From Candidatus Scybalocola faecigallinarum (GTDB lineage Bacteria > Bacillota > Clostridia > Lachnospirales > Lachnospiraceae): a DNA stretch of 64,000 bases. The translations under genes were made by a program, and so were the position numbers. The notes below the pieces were generated by a model. That model did not search any database. It had not been told where the DNA came from and was given only the letters and a program-made list of their open reading frames with translations. Each line of letters opens with the position of its first letter. The stretch's first letter is position 1. This document shows, in pieces, positions 26,227 to 34,594 of this stretch. Where the stretch lies: assembly GCA_018711005.1 (NCBI GenBank), contig DVIT01000019.1, positions 1 to 64,000 of the forward strand, read 5' to 3'.

Positions 26227-26579
26227 TGGGGTGAAAAACCTTGTTTTTTCGCCCTGTATGGTAGGGATAGTGAAACGGGTGAAATAGTTGCCGTTTTCAT
26301 GGTAAAAGCCATACGAAACAGCGAATCACGCCATAATGAACCCCGTTCGTTTGGAAGTGCGAATATTTGTGGTTTCGTGAATAAACCCACCAAGCCGTTA
26401 AGTTGATGGTGGTCTGTTTCGATGCAGAGTATGATTCCACCTGCAAAAATCGTCCCTTTTGCCTTTGGTTCATAGAAAAGTTACACTTTAATGCGATAAA
26501 TTTCGGTGATCCTATTGAAAAATGACACATCTTCGTGCTATAATGTGTGTACACACAAATGTAAATGGAGGTACGGCAG

Positions 26580-26825
26580 ATGAAGAAGTTATTGTCTTGT
26601 GCGTTCAATATGGATAGCGGATGCGTGGAGCTGAAGTTCGACGATGGCACTATGATTGCCATTAACTGCACCGCCGTGGAAAACGAAGTCGCTGACAATA
26701 TGTATCAGCGGTCAGAGCTTGATTATCTTATCTACAATGACCCGTTGGCGTATGCCGACCTCGTTTTGAATGGTGACCCGGAGGCATATCTCAAAGTAGT
26801 TACTGAGTACAAGCCTTTGGATTAG
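26580..26825 (+). CDS. DUF6061 family protein
   Basis: An 81-residue protein (MKKLLSCAFNMDSGCVELKFDDGTMIAINCTAVENEV ... DPEAYLKVVTEY) matching my memory of the DUF6061 family, small proteins commonly carried by integrative elements of gut Firmicutes; the function is unknown. The start at 26580 has GGAGG eight bases upstream, while the ORF-track start at 26565 overlaps that site. It is the first gene of the element and 26 bp ahead of the nucleoside phosphorylase gene. Confidence 0.75.
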   Translation: MKKLLSCAFNMDSGCVELKFDDGTMIAINCTAVENEVADNMYQRSELDYLIYNDPLAYADLVLNGDPEAYLKVVTEYKPLD

Positions 26826-26851
26826 TCTATGAAGATTGGAAGAAAGACAAC

Positions 26852-27619
26852 ATGAGCATTATTAAAAACGAAATACCGATATTGGAGTTTGATACCGAGC
26901 AAACGGCGGTCATCAACCCCACTCACGAAAAATTAGATTTGAAGCTCCCGAAAAAGTGCGTGTTCGCTTTCCTTGGTGAGTATATCGACGAATACGCAAG
27001 CAAGACGGAAACTCAGAAGGTATCTGAGTTTGTCAGCGCAACGAAGCTTTGGCCGATCTACATAACGAAATACAAGGGCGAAGAAATCGTGCTTTGCCAA
27101 GCCCCCGTAGGTGCTGCACCTGCGGCACAGATACTTGATTGGCTGATTGGCTACGGTGTACGTGAGATCATCTCTGCCGGTTCTTGCGGTGCGCTTGAAA
27201 AGTTTCCCGAAAGCACGTTCCTTGTTCCTTGCAAGGCTCTCCGTGATGAAGGAACATCTTATCACTATGCAGCACCTTCACGTTTTATGGAGATAAGCGA
27301 AAGAGCGAGAAAAGCAATCGAAGAAACCGTACTTGAACACGGAATGAAATATCAAGAGGTTATCACTTGGTCAACGGACGGATTCTTCCGTGAAACCAAG
27401 GAAAAGGTTGCATACCGAAAGAGTGAAGGTTGCTCCGTCGTTGAAATGGAGTGTTCGGCTCTTGCTGCTTGTTCCGCTTTCAGAGGTGCAACTTGGGGTA
27501 TGATACTCTACACCGCCGACAGCCTTGCCGACATAGATAAATACGACGAACGAAATTGGGGCGGCAACGCATACGAATATGCGCTGACTCTCTGCCTTGA
27601 TGCGGTGCTTAAACTATAA
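26852..27619 (+). CDS. nucleoside phosphorylase (PNP/UDP family)
   Basis: 255 residues. Phosphorylase family features are APVGAAPAAQILDWLIGYGVREIISAGSCGAL (phosphate/ribose binding) and VEMECSALAACSAFRG (the Met-Glu of the nucleoside site). The late Asp that protonates purines in other members is not obvious, though YTADSLADIDKYD lies near that position. It would cleave a nucleoside with phosphate to a base and ribose-1-phosphate. It shares an operon with a GNAT and a HAD protein, typical accessory cargo whose benefit is unclear. Confidence 0.85.
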   Translation: MSIIKNEIPILEFDTEQTAVINPTHEKLDLKLPKKCVFAFLGEYIDEYASKTETQKVSEFVSATKLWPIYITKYKGEEIVLCQAPVGAAPAAQILDWLIGYGVREIISAGSCGALEKFPESTFLVPCKALRDEGTSYHYAAPSRFMEISERARKAIEETVLEHGMKYQEVITWSTDGFFRETKEKVAYRKSEGCSVVEMECSALAACSAFRGATWGMILYTADSLADIDKYDERNWGGNAYEYALTLCLDAVLKL

Positions 27620-27632
27620 GGAGAAATGTATT

Positions 27633-28160
27633 ATGGAAGAATTTATTTTGACACGACCGACGAGCGAGTACGCAAGTCAGCTGGCAGAATACAGACAGGA
27701 GTTTCTGGACGCAGGCAACTCCATGGACGGTTGCGGTCCTTTACGCAGATTTGAAAATCCCGAAGAATACATACAGATGTGCAAGGATTACGAAGATCCC
27801 AAAACGGTTCCTTCTCATTTAGTTCCGGCTACACAATTTCTTTTTGTCCGTAAGAGCGACAACAAGCTTGTAGGAATGATCCAAATCCGCCACCGGTTCA
27901 ATGATTTTCTTGAGAAGTATGCAGGTCATATCGGCTATTCCGTAAGACCGAGCGAAAGACGCAAGGGCTATGCAAAGGAAATGCTGAGAATGGTGCTTCC
28001 ATTCTGCCGTGAAATTGGAATTGACAAAGTAATGATTACCTGCATTGATGGTAACATTGGGAGTGAGAAGACAATCCTTGCAAACGGCGGCGTTTACGAA
28101 TATACAATACACGAACCAAACGAAAACGAAGATTTGAAAAGGTTCTGGATAACGCTGTGA
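27633..28160 (+). CDS. GNAT family N-acetyltransferase
   Basis: 175 residues with the acetyl-CoA binding segment IGYSVRPSERRKGYAKEMLRMVLPFC and the following strand DKVMITCIDGNIGSEKTILANGG. An aminoglycoside-type or small-molecule substrate cannot be assigned. The start at 27633 follows AAGGAGAAATG; the ORF-track start overlaps the previous gene. It is 13 bp after the nucleoside phosphorylase and 12 bp before the HAD gene, so all three are co-transcribed. Confidence 0.85.
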   Translation: MEEFILTRPTSEYASQLAEYRQEFLDAGNSMDGCGPLRRFENPEEYIQMCKDYEDPKTVPSHLVPATQFLFVRKSDNKLVGMIQIRHRFNDFLEKYAGHIGYSVRPSERRKGYAKEMLRMVLPFCREIGIDKVMITCIDGNIGSEKTILANGGVYEYTIHEPNENEDLKRFWITL

Positions 28161-28172
28161 TGGAGGTGCGAT

Positions 28173-28784
28173 GTGGTCAAATGGATATTCTTCGATGTTG
28201 GATCGACGCTCGTTGACGAAACCGAAGCATACAATCACAGAGTGCGAGAAATGATTGCCGGCACAAACATCACATTCCGAGAGTTTGACAATATTCGTAT
28301 TTCTCTTGCCCATCAAGGACTTGACGGCAATTCTGCTGCCATTAAACACTTTGGATTAACGAAAACTCCGTGGCACTCGGAAGATGAAATTCCATATTCA
28401 GATGCTCATAGCACATTGGCAGCTCTGCGTCAAAAAGGTTATAAACTTGGTATCATCGCAAACCAAAAAATTGGAACGGAAGAACGCTTGAAAGCGTGGG
28501 GCTTGCGTCAATACTTCAATGTAATTGCCGCTTCTGCAGAAATCGGATATGCTAAACCCGACAAAGAGATTTTTGAAAAGGCGTTTGAGCTTGCAAGGTG
28601 TACCGCAGAGGAAAGTGTTATGGTTGGTGATCGGCTCGATAATGACATAATCCCTGCCAACGCACTTGGTATGAAAACCGTGTGGCTCAAAAGCGGTCTT
28701 GCGAAATATCAAAGTGCAGACCTTGGCAATAGAGTTGCGGATTATCAGATTTACAAGCTATCTGAGCTGCTTTGCATCTTATAA
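28173..28784 (+). CDS. HAD family hydrolase
   Basis: 203 residues. Motif I is KWIFFDVGSTLVDE: the first Asp is present, but the second position is Ser-Thr rather than the usual Asp two residues on, as in some haloacid dehalogenase-like members. Motif II is LGIIANQK and motif IV is VMVGDRLDNDIIPANALGMKTVWL. The substrate is unknown, possibly a phosphorylated metabolite. The GTG start at 28173 has GGAGG six bases upstream. It is the last of the phosphorylase-GNAT-HAD trio. Confidence 0.85.
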   Translation: MVKWIFFDVGSTLVDETEAYNHRVREMIAGTNITFREFDNIRISLAHQGLDGNSAAIKHFGLTKTPWHSEDEIPYSDAHSTLAALRQKGYKLGIIANQKIGTEERLKAWGLRQYFNVIAASAEIGYAKPDKEIFEKAFELARCTAEESVMVGDRLDNDIIPANALGMKTVWLKSGLAKYQSADLGNRVADYQIYKLSELLCIL

Positions 28785-28809
28785 ACCAAGTAGAAATTGA
28801 GGAAACATT

Positions 28810-29157
28810 ATGCCAGATAACAGAAATCGAAAACGACCGATACAGGTAAAGTTCTTCGTAGATGAAAAAGAGCAAGCTCTGATAAAAAAGAAAATGGAGC
28901 TGGCAGGCATTGAGAACATGAGTGCCTATATCCGCAAAATGGTAATCGACGGGTACGTTGTAAAATTGGATATGCCCGAACTTCGTGAGCTGACCCTTAG
29001 AATGAAAAGCATCTCCAACAGCGAAAACCAAATTGCTAAGCGTGTCAATTCCACCGGCAATATCTACGAAGCAGACATTGAAGAAATCAAAAAGAACCAA
29101 GAAGAAATTTATGAGGGAATCCGAAAAATCCTTACTTCACTTTCCAAGATAAAGTGA
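28810..29157 (+). CDS. MobC-like relaxosome accessory protein
   Basis: 115 residues: a basic N-terminus (RNRKRPIQVKFFVDEKEQALIKKKMELAGIENMSAYIRKMVIDGYVV) with ribbon-helix-helix character, then a coiled coil. This is the pattern of plasmid/ICE MobC proteins that help the relaxase open oriT. No relaxase gene follows, so it may be a remnant or act with a relaxase supplied by another element. Confidence 0.75.
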   Translation: MPDNRNRKRPIQVKFFVDEKEQALIKKKMELAGIENMSAYIRKMVIDGYVVKLDMPELRELTLRMKSISNSENQIAKRVNSTGNIYEADIEEIKKNQEEIYEGIRKILTSLSKIK

Positions 29158-29589
29158 AGTTCAGCTCCGCAGGAGCGTAGCCGATTTTGAAAAAATCGTT
29201 AAAGGGTTTGGGATGTTGCCCAACAAGTTTTTGCAAAAGTCAGCGATGCTGAAATTTGCAAAAAGCACGATGTGTGTCCACACGTGCATTGCTTGCCAAG
29301 TATGTTTTTAACATAATGGCAAGTATGCAAAGTGGGTACCGCCGTGCCCTGCTTGCCAAGTCTGAAATTGCAGAGTGTACATACACCTGCTGTGCTTGCT
29401 ATTCTACGTTTCCCCATGATAGCAAGTGCCATTTTCTAAATGGAAATCGGCGGCAACCGCCGCCTTGTCTGCCCAAAAGCAAAACGGACGGATGCTGTCA
29501 ATGGCGGCGAAGCCGTTCATCTTGACCATTGACAGTGTTCGGCTGTTTTGCTATCCCGAGAAGATGTTTGTACCAAGGAGGATTATATA
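29158..29589 (+). other. noncoding, repeat-rich region after mobC (possible oriT remnant)
   Basis: There is no credible ORF in 430 bp. It contains degenerate repeats of TTGCCAAGTATG/CTTGCCAAGTCTG (29290-29365), a CACGATGTGTGTCCACACGTGC dyad, and a long nested stem (29478-29552) pairing AGCAAAAC..CTGTCAATGG with CCATTGACAG..GTTTTGCT. Position next to mobC makes an origin of transfer plausible, but no nic consensus is recognised. Confidence 0.4.
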
Positions 29590-30042
29590 ATGCGAGCGCC
29601 TTTCCAAATACTTGCAATACCATATCAGATTATTGATGGCTCTCCGAGATACTGTGTGTTTCACCGTGCCGATCATGACCAATGGCAGTTTATAGCCGGA
29701 GGTGGCGAAGATAATGAAACGCCATTGGAAGCGGCAAAAAGAGAAACTGTCGAGGAAGGCGGAGTGCAGGCTGACAAGTGGATTGAGCTGAAAAGCCTGT
29801 CTTATATCCCTGTTACAATCATATCTGAAAAGCGCCGTCAGCATTGGAACAAGGACACCCATGTTATTCCCGAGTACACTTTTGGTTTTGAGTGCAAAGA
29901 AGATATACAGTTATCTCACGAGCATACCGAGTGTGTTTGGTTGACCTACGAAGAAGCGAATCAAAAACTCAAATGGGATTCAAATCGTACTGCACTTTAT
30001 GAATTGAACTGTCGTTTGAAAGAAACGAATCGAAGCGAATGA
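29590..30042 (+). CDS. NUDIX hydrolase
   Basis: 150 residues with a full Nudix box (GGEDNETPLEAAKRETVEEGGV). It hydrolyses some nucleoside diphosphate linked to another moiety; the actual substrate is unknown. The N-terminal QILAIPYQIIDGSPRYCVFHR resembles dihydroneopterin triphosphate pyrophosphatase-type members. The start at 29590 has AGGAGG eight bases upstream. It is accessory cargo of the element and precedes the recombinase operon by 21 bp. Confidence 0.88.
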   Translation: MRAPFQILAIPYQIIDGSPRYCVFHRADHDQWQFIAGGGEDNETPLEAAKRETVEEGGVQADKWIELKSLSYIPVTIISEKRRQHWNKDTHVIPEYTFGFECKEDIQLSHEHTECVWLTYEEANQKLKWDSNRTALYELNCRLKETNRSE

Positions 30043-30063
30043 AAGAAAAGGAGGTTCGACATC

Positions 30064-30456
30064 ATGGATGAAAAACGCAAAGAGGAAGAAATCCTCGAAC
30101 TCACCGCCGACGAAATTGACGAGCTTGTGTTTGAGGAACAGCTTGCAAGCGGCGAGTATGACGAGGAAATTCCCGAATACTATTTCTCTAATCCCGACCC
30201 GTATGCCAAGGTCGAGCCTCGCCCCGATGATGCCCCCAAGCGTGAGTTTACTTTCGATGAAAAGGGCAACATCGTTGTCAAGAATTTGTCTGCCTTTTGG
30301 TTGCCCGATGTAAAAATCGTGGACGAGATCGGCGGCACAGAATACACAGTTACAGGCAGCTATGAGGGTACGGAAACTCTCGATAAGAAGCTCCACCGCA
30401 TTATGGAGCAGAACGTTGCCGATGATGAATTAGGTATCACGGAGGATGGCGAATGA
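30064..30456 (+). CDS. acidic hypothetical protein preceding the recombinase (TnpW-like tail)
   Basis: 130 residues, strongly acidic N-terminus (EEEILELTADEIDELVFEEQLASGEYDEEIPEYYF). The C-terminus (KIVDEIGGTEYTVTGSYEGTETLDKKLHRIMEQN) resembles the short TnpW-type proteins often encoded beside serine recombinases of gut Firmicutes. The stop overlaps the recombinase start (ATGA), so coupling is likely and a role in controlling recombination is possible. The family link is from memory and uncertain. Confidence 0.6.
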   Translation: MDEKRKEEEILELTADEIDELVFEEQLASGEYDEEIPEYYFSNPDPYAKVEPRPDDAPKREFTFDEKGNIVVKNLSAFWLPDVKIVDEIGGTEYTVTGSYEGTETLDKKLHRIMEQNVADDELGITEDGE

Positions 30457-32195
30457 ACAACGACACCTCTTTTGATATAATCCAAGAATCCAATCCTGTA
30501 CAGACAGTTGCCCAACCGAAGGAGGATAACGAAATGTTAAGGGCAACAGATAGAATCACAGCACTTTATTGCAGATTGTCCGTCGAGGACACCAAAGAGG
30601 ATAAGAAGAACGGCAAGGAAGATTTGTCGAACTCTATCCAGAATCAAAAAGCCATTCTGCTTCAATATGCACGAGACCACCGCTTCCCCCACCCGACGTT
30701 TTTCATCGACGACGGTTACAGTGGTGTGGACTTCGCCAATCGCCCAGGCTTTCAGAAAATGCTTGCGGAGATTGAAGCGGGAAATGTTGGCACAGTTATC
30801 ACGAAAGACCTTTCAAGACTTGGACGAAATTCCTCGCTGACAGGCTTGTACATCAACTACACTTTCCCACAGAATGATGTTCGTTACATTGCCATCAACG
30901 ACCACTTTGACAGTATCAATCCAAACAGCACTGACAGCGACATTGCCGGTATAAAGAACTGGTTCAACGAATTTTTTGCAAAGGACACGAGCCGCAAAAT
31001 TCGTGCTGTGCAAAAGGCAAAAGGCGAACGTGGCGAGAGATTGACCGTCCATGTGCCGTATGGCTATCGCAAAGATCCAGAGGACAAAACCAAGTGGATC
31101 ATCGACGAAGAAGCGGCACAGGTAGTCAAAAAGATTTTCACGCTCTGCATGAACGGACGTGGACCGAGCCAAATCGCAGAACAGCTTGAACGGGAAAAGA
31201 TACTCACGCCCACCGCATACAAAACTAAGCAAGGCGTAAAGACACCGCACACCGAGCCGGAGAATCCTTACCGTTGGCACGAAAGCACCATCGTCAATAT
31301 TCTTGAACGTAAAGAGTATATCGGTGCTACTGTCAATTTCAAAACCTACACCAATTCCATTTGGGATAAAAAGCAGAGGGAGAATCCCGAAGAAAATCAG
31401 AAGATTTTCTACAACACCCATCCTGCGATTATCAAACAGGAAGTCTTTGACAAGGTGCAGGAAATCAGACAGCAGCGACACAGGAGAACGGCAACGGACA
31501 AGAGCAGTCCGTTTTCGGGTTTGGTGTTCTGTGCTGATTGCAGACAAAAGCTCTACTACTCCACCACCAATTACTTTGAAAAGCGGCAGGACTTTTTCAT
31601 CTGCTCCACACACCGAGCCAATAAGGACAAATGCAGCGGACACTATATTCGAGCCGTCGTTTTGGAGGATGTGGTCTGGAAACACATGAAAGAAGTTATC
31701 TCTTTCGTGAGCCAATACGAAGCGCATTTTAGGGTTGAAATGGAGCAAAAGCTCCGTCTGCAAAGCGAGGAAACCATAAAGGTATATAAGAAGCGTCTGG
31801 CACAGGCAGAAAAGCGTATAGGGGAGCTTGACCGCCTGTTTATCAAAATCTACGAGGACAACGCCAAGGGCAATTTGAGCGATGAACGCTTTGCCATGAT
31901 GAGCAAGACCTACGAGGACGAACAGGCGCAGCTTAAAGTTGAAATCGTAAATCTGCAAAAAGAAGTCGAAGTACAGGAACGACAGATAGAAAACCTTGAA
32001 CAGTTTATTCAGCGGGTACACAGATATACCACACTCACAGAACTCACGCCATACGCCCTCAGAGAGCTTGTAAAGGCGGTTTATGTAGAAGCACCCGACA
32101 AGTCCAGCGGCAAGCGTAAGCAGAAGGTACATATCGAATATGACCTCGTTGGCTACATTCCCGTGGATGAACTGATAAAAGCGGAACAGGCATGA
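30453..32195 (+). CDS. large serine recombinase (integrase of the element)
   Basis: 580 residues. The resolvase domain has the catalytic Ser43 in ALYCRLSVED, then VITKDLSRLGRNS. A recombinase domain follows (YGYRKDPEDKTKWIIDEEAAQVVKKIF), then a zinc ribbon (FCADCRQKLYY ... FICSTHRANKDKCSGH), a long coiled coil (about residues 430-530) and a DUF4368-like C-terminus. It integrates and excises the element at att sites, and attR lies 20 bp past its stop. Two starts have ribosome sites: ATG 30453 (GGAGG, overlapping the upstream stop) and ATG 30534 (AAGGAGG, MLRATDRITALYC); the second gives the more usual N-terminus. Confidence 0.93.
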   Translation: MNNDTSFDIIQESNPVQTVAQPKEDNEMLRATDRITALYCRLSVEDTKEDKKNGKEDLSNSIQNQKAILLQYARDHRFPHPTFFIDDGYSGVDFANRPGFQKMLAEIEAGNVGTVITKDLSRLGRNSSLTGLYINYTFPQNDVRYIAINDHFDSINPNSTDSDIAGIKNWFNEFFAKDTSRKIRAVQKAKGERGERLTVHVPYGYRKDPEDKTKWIIDEEAAQVVKKIFTLCMNGRGPSQIAEQLEREKILTPTAYKTKQGVKTPHTEPENPYRWHESTIVNILERKEYIGATVNFKTYTNSIWDKKQRENPEENQKIFYNTHPAIIKQEVFDKVQEIRQQRHRRTATDKSSPFSGLVFCADCRQKLYYSTTNYFEKRQDFFICSTHRANKDKCSGHYIRAVVLEDVVWKHMKEVISFVSQYEAHFRVEMEQKLRLQSEETIKVYKKRLAQAEKRIGELDRLFIKIYEDNAKGNLSDERFAMMSKTYEDEQAQLKVEIVNLQKEVEVQERQIENLEQFIQRVHRYTTLTELTPYALRELVKAVYVEAPDKSSGKRKQKVHIEYDLVGYIPVDELIKAEQA

Positions 32196-32214
32196 CCGAA
32201 ATCATGCCTGTTCC

Positions 32215-32247
32215 AAGAAATTCGCATATTACTGTTTTACGACCACC
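32215..32247 (+). other. right junction (attR-like) of the integrated element
   Basis: AAGAAATT then CGCATATTACTGTTTTACGACCACC. It shares the core and the ACTGTTTTACG arm with the left junction, and its outer arm is the inverted complement of the left outer flank. Confidence 0.6.
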
Positions 32248-32298
32248 GAGCATTTGGACAGATTTTTTTGTTTTACCCTCTTTTTTTGTAAATTCAGC

Positions 32299-33141
32299 TT
32301 AATCCTGCTTTGGAATCCGTGAATTAAACTTATCCAAAGCCAGAGCAGCCACAATACCCACAACGATACATACAATGTTGATCACCGCTGAGCTTACGGA
32401 AACTGTAAAGCTGCCAAACGGTATGATCATGATCGTTGCCGCGATAACGATACCGATAATGGCATGGAATGCCAGGGCATAAAAATGATCAAACAGGGCA
32501 TCCACGGCCTTTGCCAGACAGATCACTGTCACAACAGCCCCGATTCCGGCAGGAATAAGAACATTCATATGAAGACTGCCCAGACCGTCTACAAAAGGCG
32601 TATACAGGCCAAGAGGCATGAGCAGGGTCGAGAAGCTCATTCCCGGCGCAATGATACTTAATGCCAGGCAGAATCCGCAGAAAATATACCACCCGAAATT
32701 AGGGGTAATGGTGACGGAAAACAGGTTCAGGGAAATAAGCAGCGCCAGAACAATGGCAAAAGCAATTACCAGAGACACAGCACAGCCCTTTGAACGGCCC
32801 TTTTCTCCGGCTTCTCTGAATAAAGACGGAAGCATCCCTGTGATCAGGCCGATAAACAGGCAGACCGACGGATCCGGATATTTTTCCAGAAAAAAGGCGA
32901 GAATCTTGGCAACCCCTAAAAAGCCTACCGCTGCGCCGATGATTACCGGGAGCAGCTTTGGCACATGGGTCTTAAATCTGCGGAACGGGCTGCTCAGCAA
33001 TTCCATAACCGGTTTATATATTCCAAAAACAACACAAAGCACGCCGCCGGAAATACCAGGCAGCACAGCGCCTACGCCGATAAGTATGCCCTGGAGAACT
33101 CTCAGGATCATCCGCAGCACACCGGGATTATTATCTTTCAT
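32299..33141 (-). CDS. DUF368 family membrane protein (probable polyprenyl-phosphate transporter)
   Basis: 280 residues with about eight to nine membrane segments. The family hallmark motifs IGVGAVLPGISGGVLCVVFGIY and the mirrored SIIAPGMSFSTLLMPLGLYTPF show the internal repeat of DUF368 proteins. Members are reported to return undecaprenyl phosphate across the membrane for reuse in cell-wall synthesis, alongside DedA proteins. It is a single gene ending just outside the right end of the mobile element, so the element inserted in its 3' flank without breaking it. Confidence 0.88.
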   Translation of the reverse strand: MKDNNPGVLRMILRVLQGILIGVGAVLPGISGGVLCVVFGIYKPVMELLSSPFRRFKTHVPKLLPVIIGAAVGFLGVAKILAFFLEKYPDPSVCLFIGLITGMLPSLFREAGEKGRSKGCAVSLVIAFAIVLALLISLNLFSVTITPNFGWYIFCGFCLALSIIAPGMSFSTLLMPLGLYTPFVDGLGSLHMNVLIPAGIGAVVTVICLAKAVDALFDHFYALAFHAIIGIVIAATIMIIPFGSFTVSVSSAVINIVCIVVGIVAALALDKFNSRIPKQD

Positions 33142-33411
33142 AAAATCTTTCCTTTCATTATTTATGCCGTGCCGCTCACGGCTACGCTGTCCATATTAAA
33201 CTAAAAAAATTGCTCTGTCAAGGCTGCCGGGAAAATGCTATTCTGTTTATCCTGGTGGGAAGCGTCTTTTTCATTATTGGCTGGAAGTCTTTCATTCCAT
33301 CCGGGAAACATTTATCCGGGAAAAAAATTGATTCCTTTTCTGTTGAACAGTAAGATAAAGATAATGATTTATCTGACGAAACTGCTGCAGATATGGAAAT
33401 GGAGGATATTT

Positions 33412-34171
33412 ATGAAAAATAAAGTCAATGATCTCAGAAACGCCCTGGCGCTGTTGAAGGAGCTGCCGGGTCAGATGGTCACGACCGATGTGGAAGTAGA
33501 TCCCATGGCCCAGCTGGCCGGGGTTTACCGGTATGTAGGCGCCGGCGGCACCGTTGCCCGTCCGACCAAAGAAGGGCCAGCTATGATATTTAACAATATT
33601 AAAGGCCATCCCGGCGCCTACCAATACCCCCGATGACGCAGGCCCATACATTACCCTGGGCATGTGTTATGCCACCCACCCGGATACGGGAGTCCACGAT
33701 GTAACGATCCACCGCCTGTGCATCCAGGGAAAGGATGAATTGTCCATATTCTTTACACCGGGCGCCCGTCATATTGGGGCAATGGCCAGCGTGCCGAAGA
33801 ACTTGGCCAGCGCCTGCTCATTTCCATCAGTATCGGCGTGGATCCGGCCATTGAAATCGGCTCCTGCTTTGAACCGCCCACAACGCCTTTAGGCTACGAC
33901 GAGCTGTCTGTGGCCGGTGCCCTTCGAGGTGAGCCGGTGCAGCCATGAATACCCGTTTCCAGGGAGACGCGGACATTATCACGATCCCCGGCGTACGCTG
34001 CCATCCTCTGGACCCGTCCAATGACCCTTGCTGCTCTGCCAGCATCCGGGATCACGGCATTGCCTGCAAGACGATTTTCGACTGTACTATTCCCTTTGAC
34101 CAAAAAGGCCGTTTTGTCCGCGCCCGGTTTATGGAGGCAGACCCAAAACACTGGTTGGGAGGTTCCTTATG
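33412..34171 (+). pseudogene. UbiD-family decarboxylase, decayed
   Basis: The start has a good ribosome site (GGAGGATATTT ATG) and MKNKVNDLRNALALLKELPGQ ... NNIKGHPGA is the UbiD N-terminus. After about 70 codons roughly 100 residues are missing and the frame shifts. GPYITLGMCYATHPDTGVHDVTIHR ... FFTPGARHIG follows, then a further frameshift into LLISISIGVDPAIEIGSCFEPPTTPLGYDELSVAGAL. After another gap comes the C-terminal DADIITIPGVRCHPLDPS ... IFDCTIPFDQKGRF. Intact members are about 475 residues and use prenylated FMN to (de)carboxylate phenolic or aromatic acids. Less than half remains, in at least three frames. Confidence 0.85.
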
Positions 34172-34498
34172 AAAAAACGAATCATTGTGGGCGCTACCGG
34201 GGCCAGCGGACTGCCGCTGCTGATCCGGTGCCTGAAGCTGATCCTGCGGGCAGCGGATGTGACTTTAAAAGAACAGCGCCCCCTTGTCCTGTCCGCCCGG
34301 GAAACGCCTATGAGCGCTGTACATTTGAAAAACCTGTATGAGCTTTCCATGATCCCGGGTGTCCGGATCATGCCCCCTATGCTGACCTTTTACAGCCGTC
34401 CAAAGACGATTGACGACATGGTCTATCATATGGCCGCCAAGCTGCTGGAGCCTTTTGGCATTGAAGCAAAGGAGTACCGCCGATGGAATGGCCTGTAA
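34169..34498 (+). pseudogene. UbiX-family flavin prenyltransferase, internally deleted
   Basis: The frame is open (109 residues) but jumps from the N-terminal MKKRIIVGATGASGLPLLIR to the C-terminal LRAADVTLKEQRPLVLSARETPMSAVHLKNLYEL ... PPMLTFYSRPKTIDDMVYH. Intact UbiX proteins are about 190 residues, so some 85-95 central residues are lost in frame, including much of the FMN and prenyl-phosphate site. It normally makes prenylated FMN for the adjacent UbiD. A further 33-codon ORF (34483-34584, MEWPVTVVKNLSFSRLEAG) with its own AGGAG overlaps the end and is probably another truncated member of the operon. Confidence 0.8.
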
Positions 34499-34594
34499 CT
34501 GTTGTCAAAAATCTTTCTTTTTCCCGGCTGGAAGCAGGCGCCCTGTCCGGCGACCTGGCCGCAACTCTAATGGCACTGCTCTAATAATGCAGCT

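Larger units (their letters stand above)
26134..32222 (+). mobile_element. 6.1-kb integrated mobile element with large serine recombinase
   Basis: The segment is bounded by direct AAGAAATT cores. Its codon use (frequent CGA, AAA, GAA and CTT) differs from the flanking genes, and it carries a recombinase at the right end plus a MobC-like protein. Joining the outer flanks regenerates a symmetric site in which GGTGCTCGTAAGACAGTAAT faces ATTACTGTTTTACGACCACC. It is probably a mobilizable element or a decayed ICE remnant: no relaxase, coupling protein or replication gene is present. Confidence 0.75.

Noticed and set aside
26170-26406. 78-residue ORF at the left end of the mobile element
   Set aside because: It overlaps a terminator-like hairpin, has no ribosome site and no recognisable features.
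30813-32132. 439-codon ORF on the minus strand inside the recombinase gene
   Set aside because: Shadow of a clear serine recombinase with all motifs on the plus strand.
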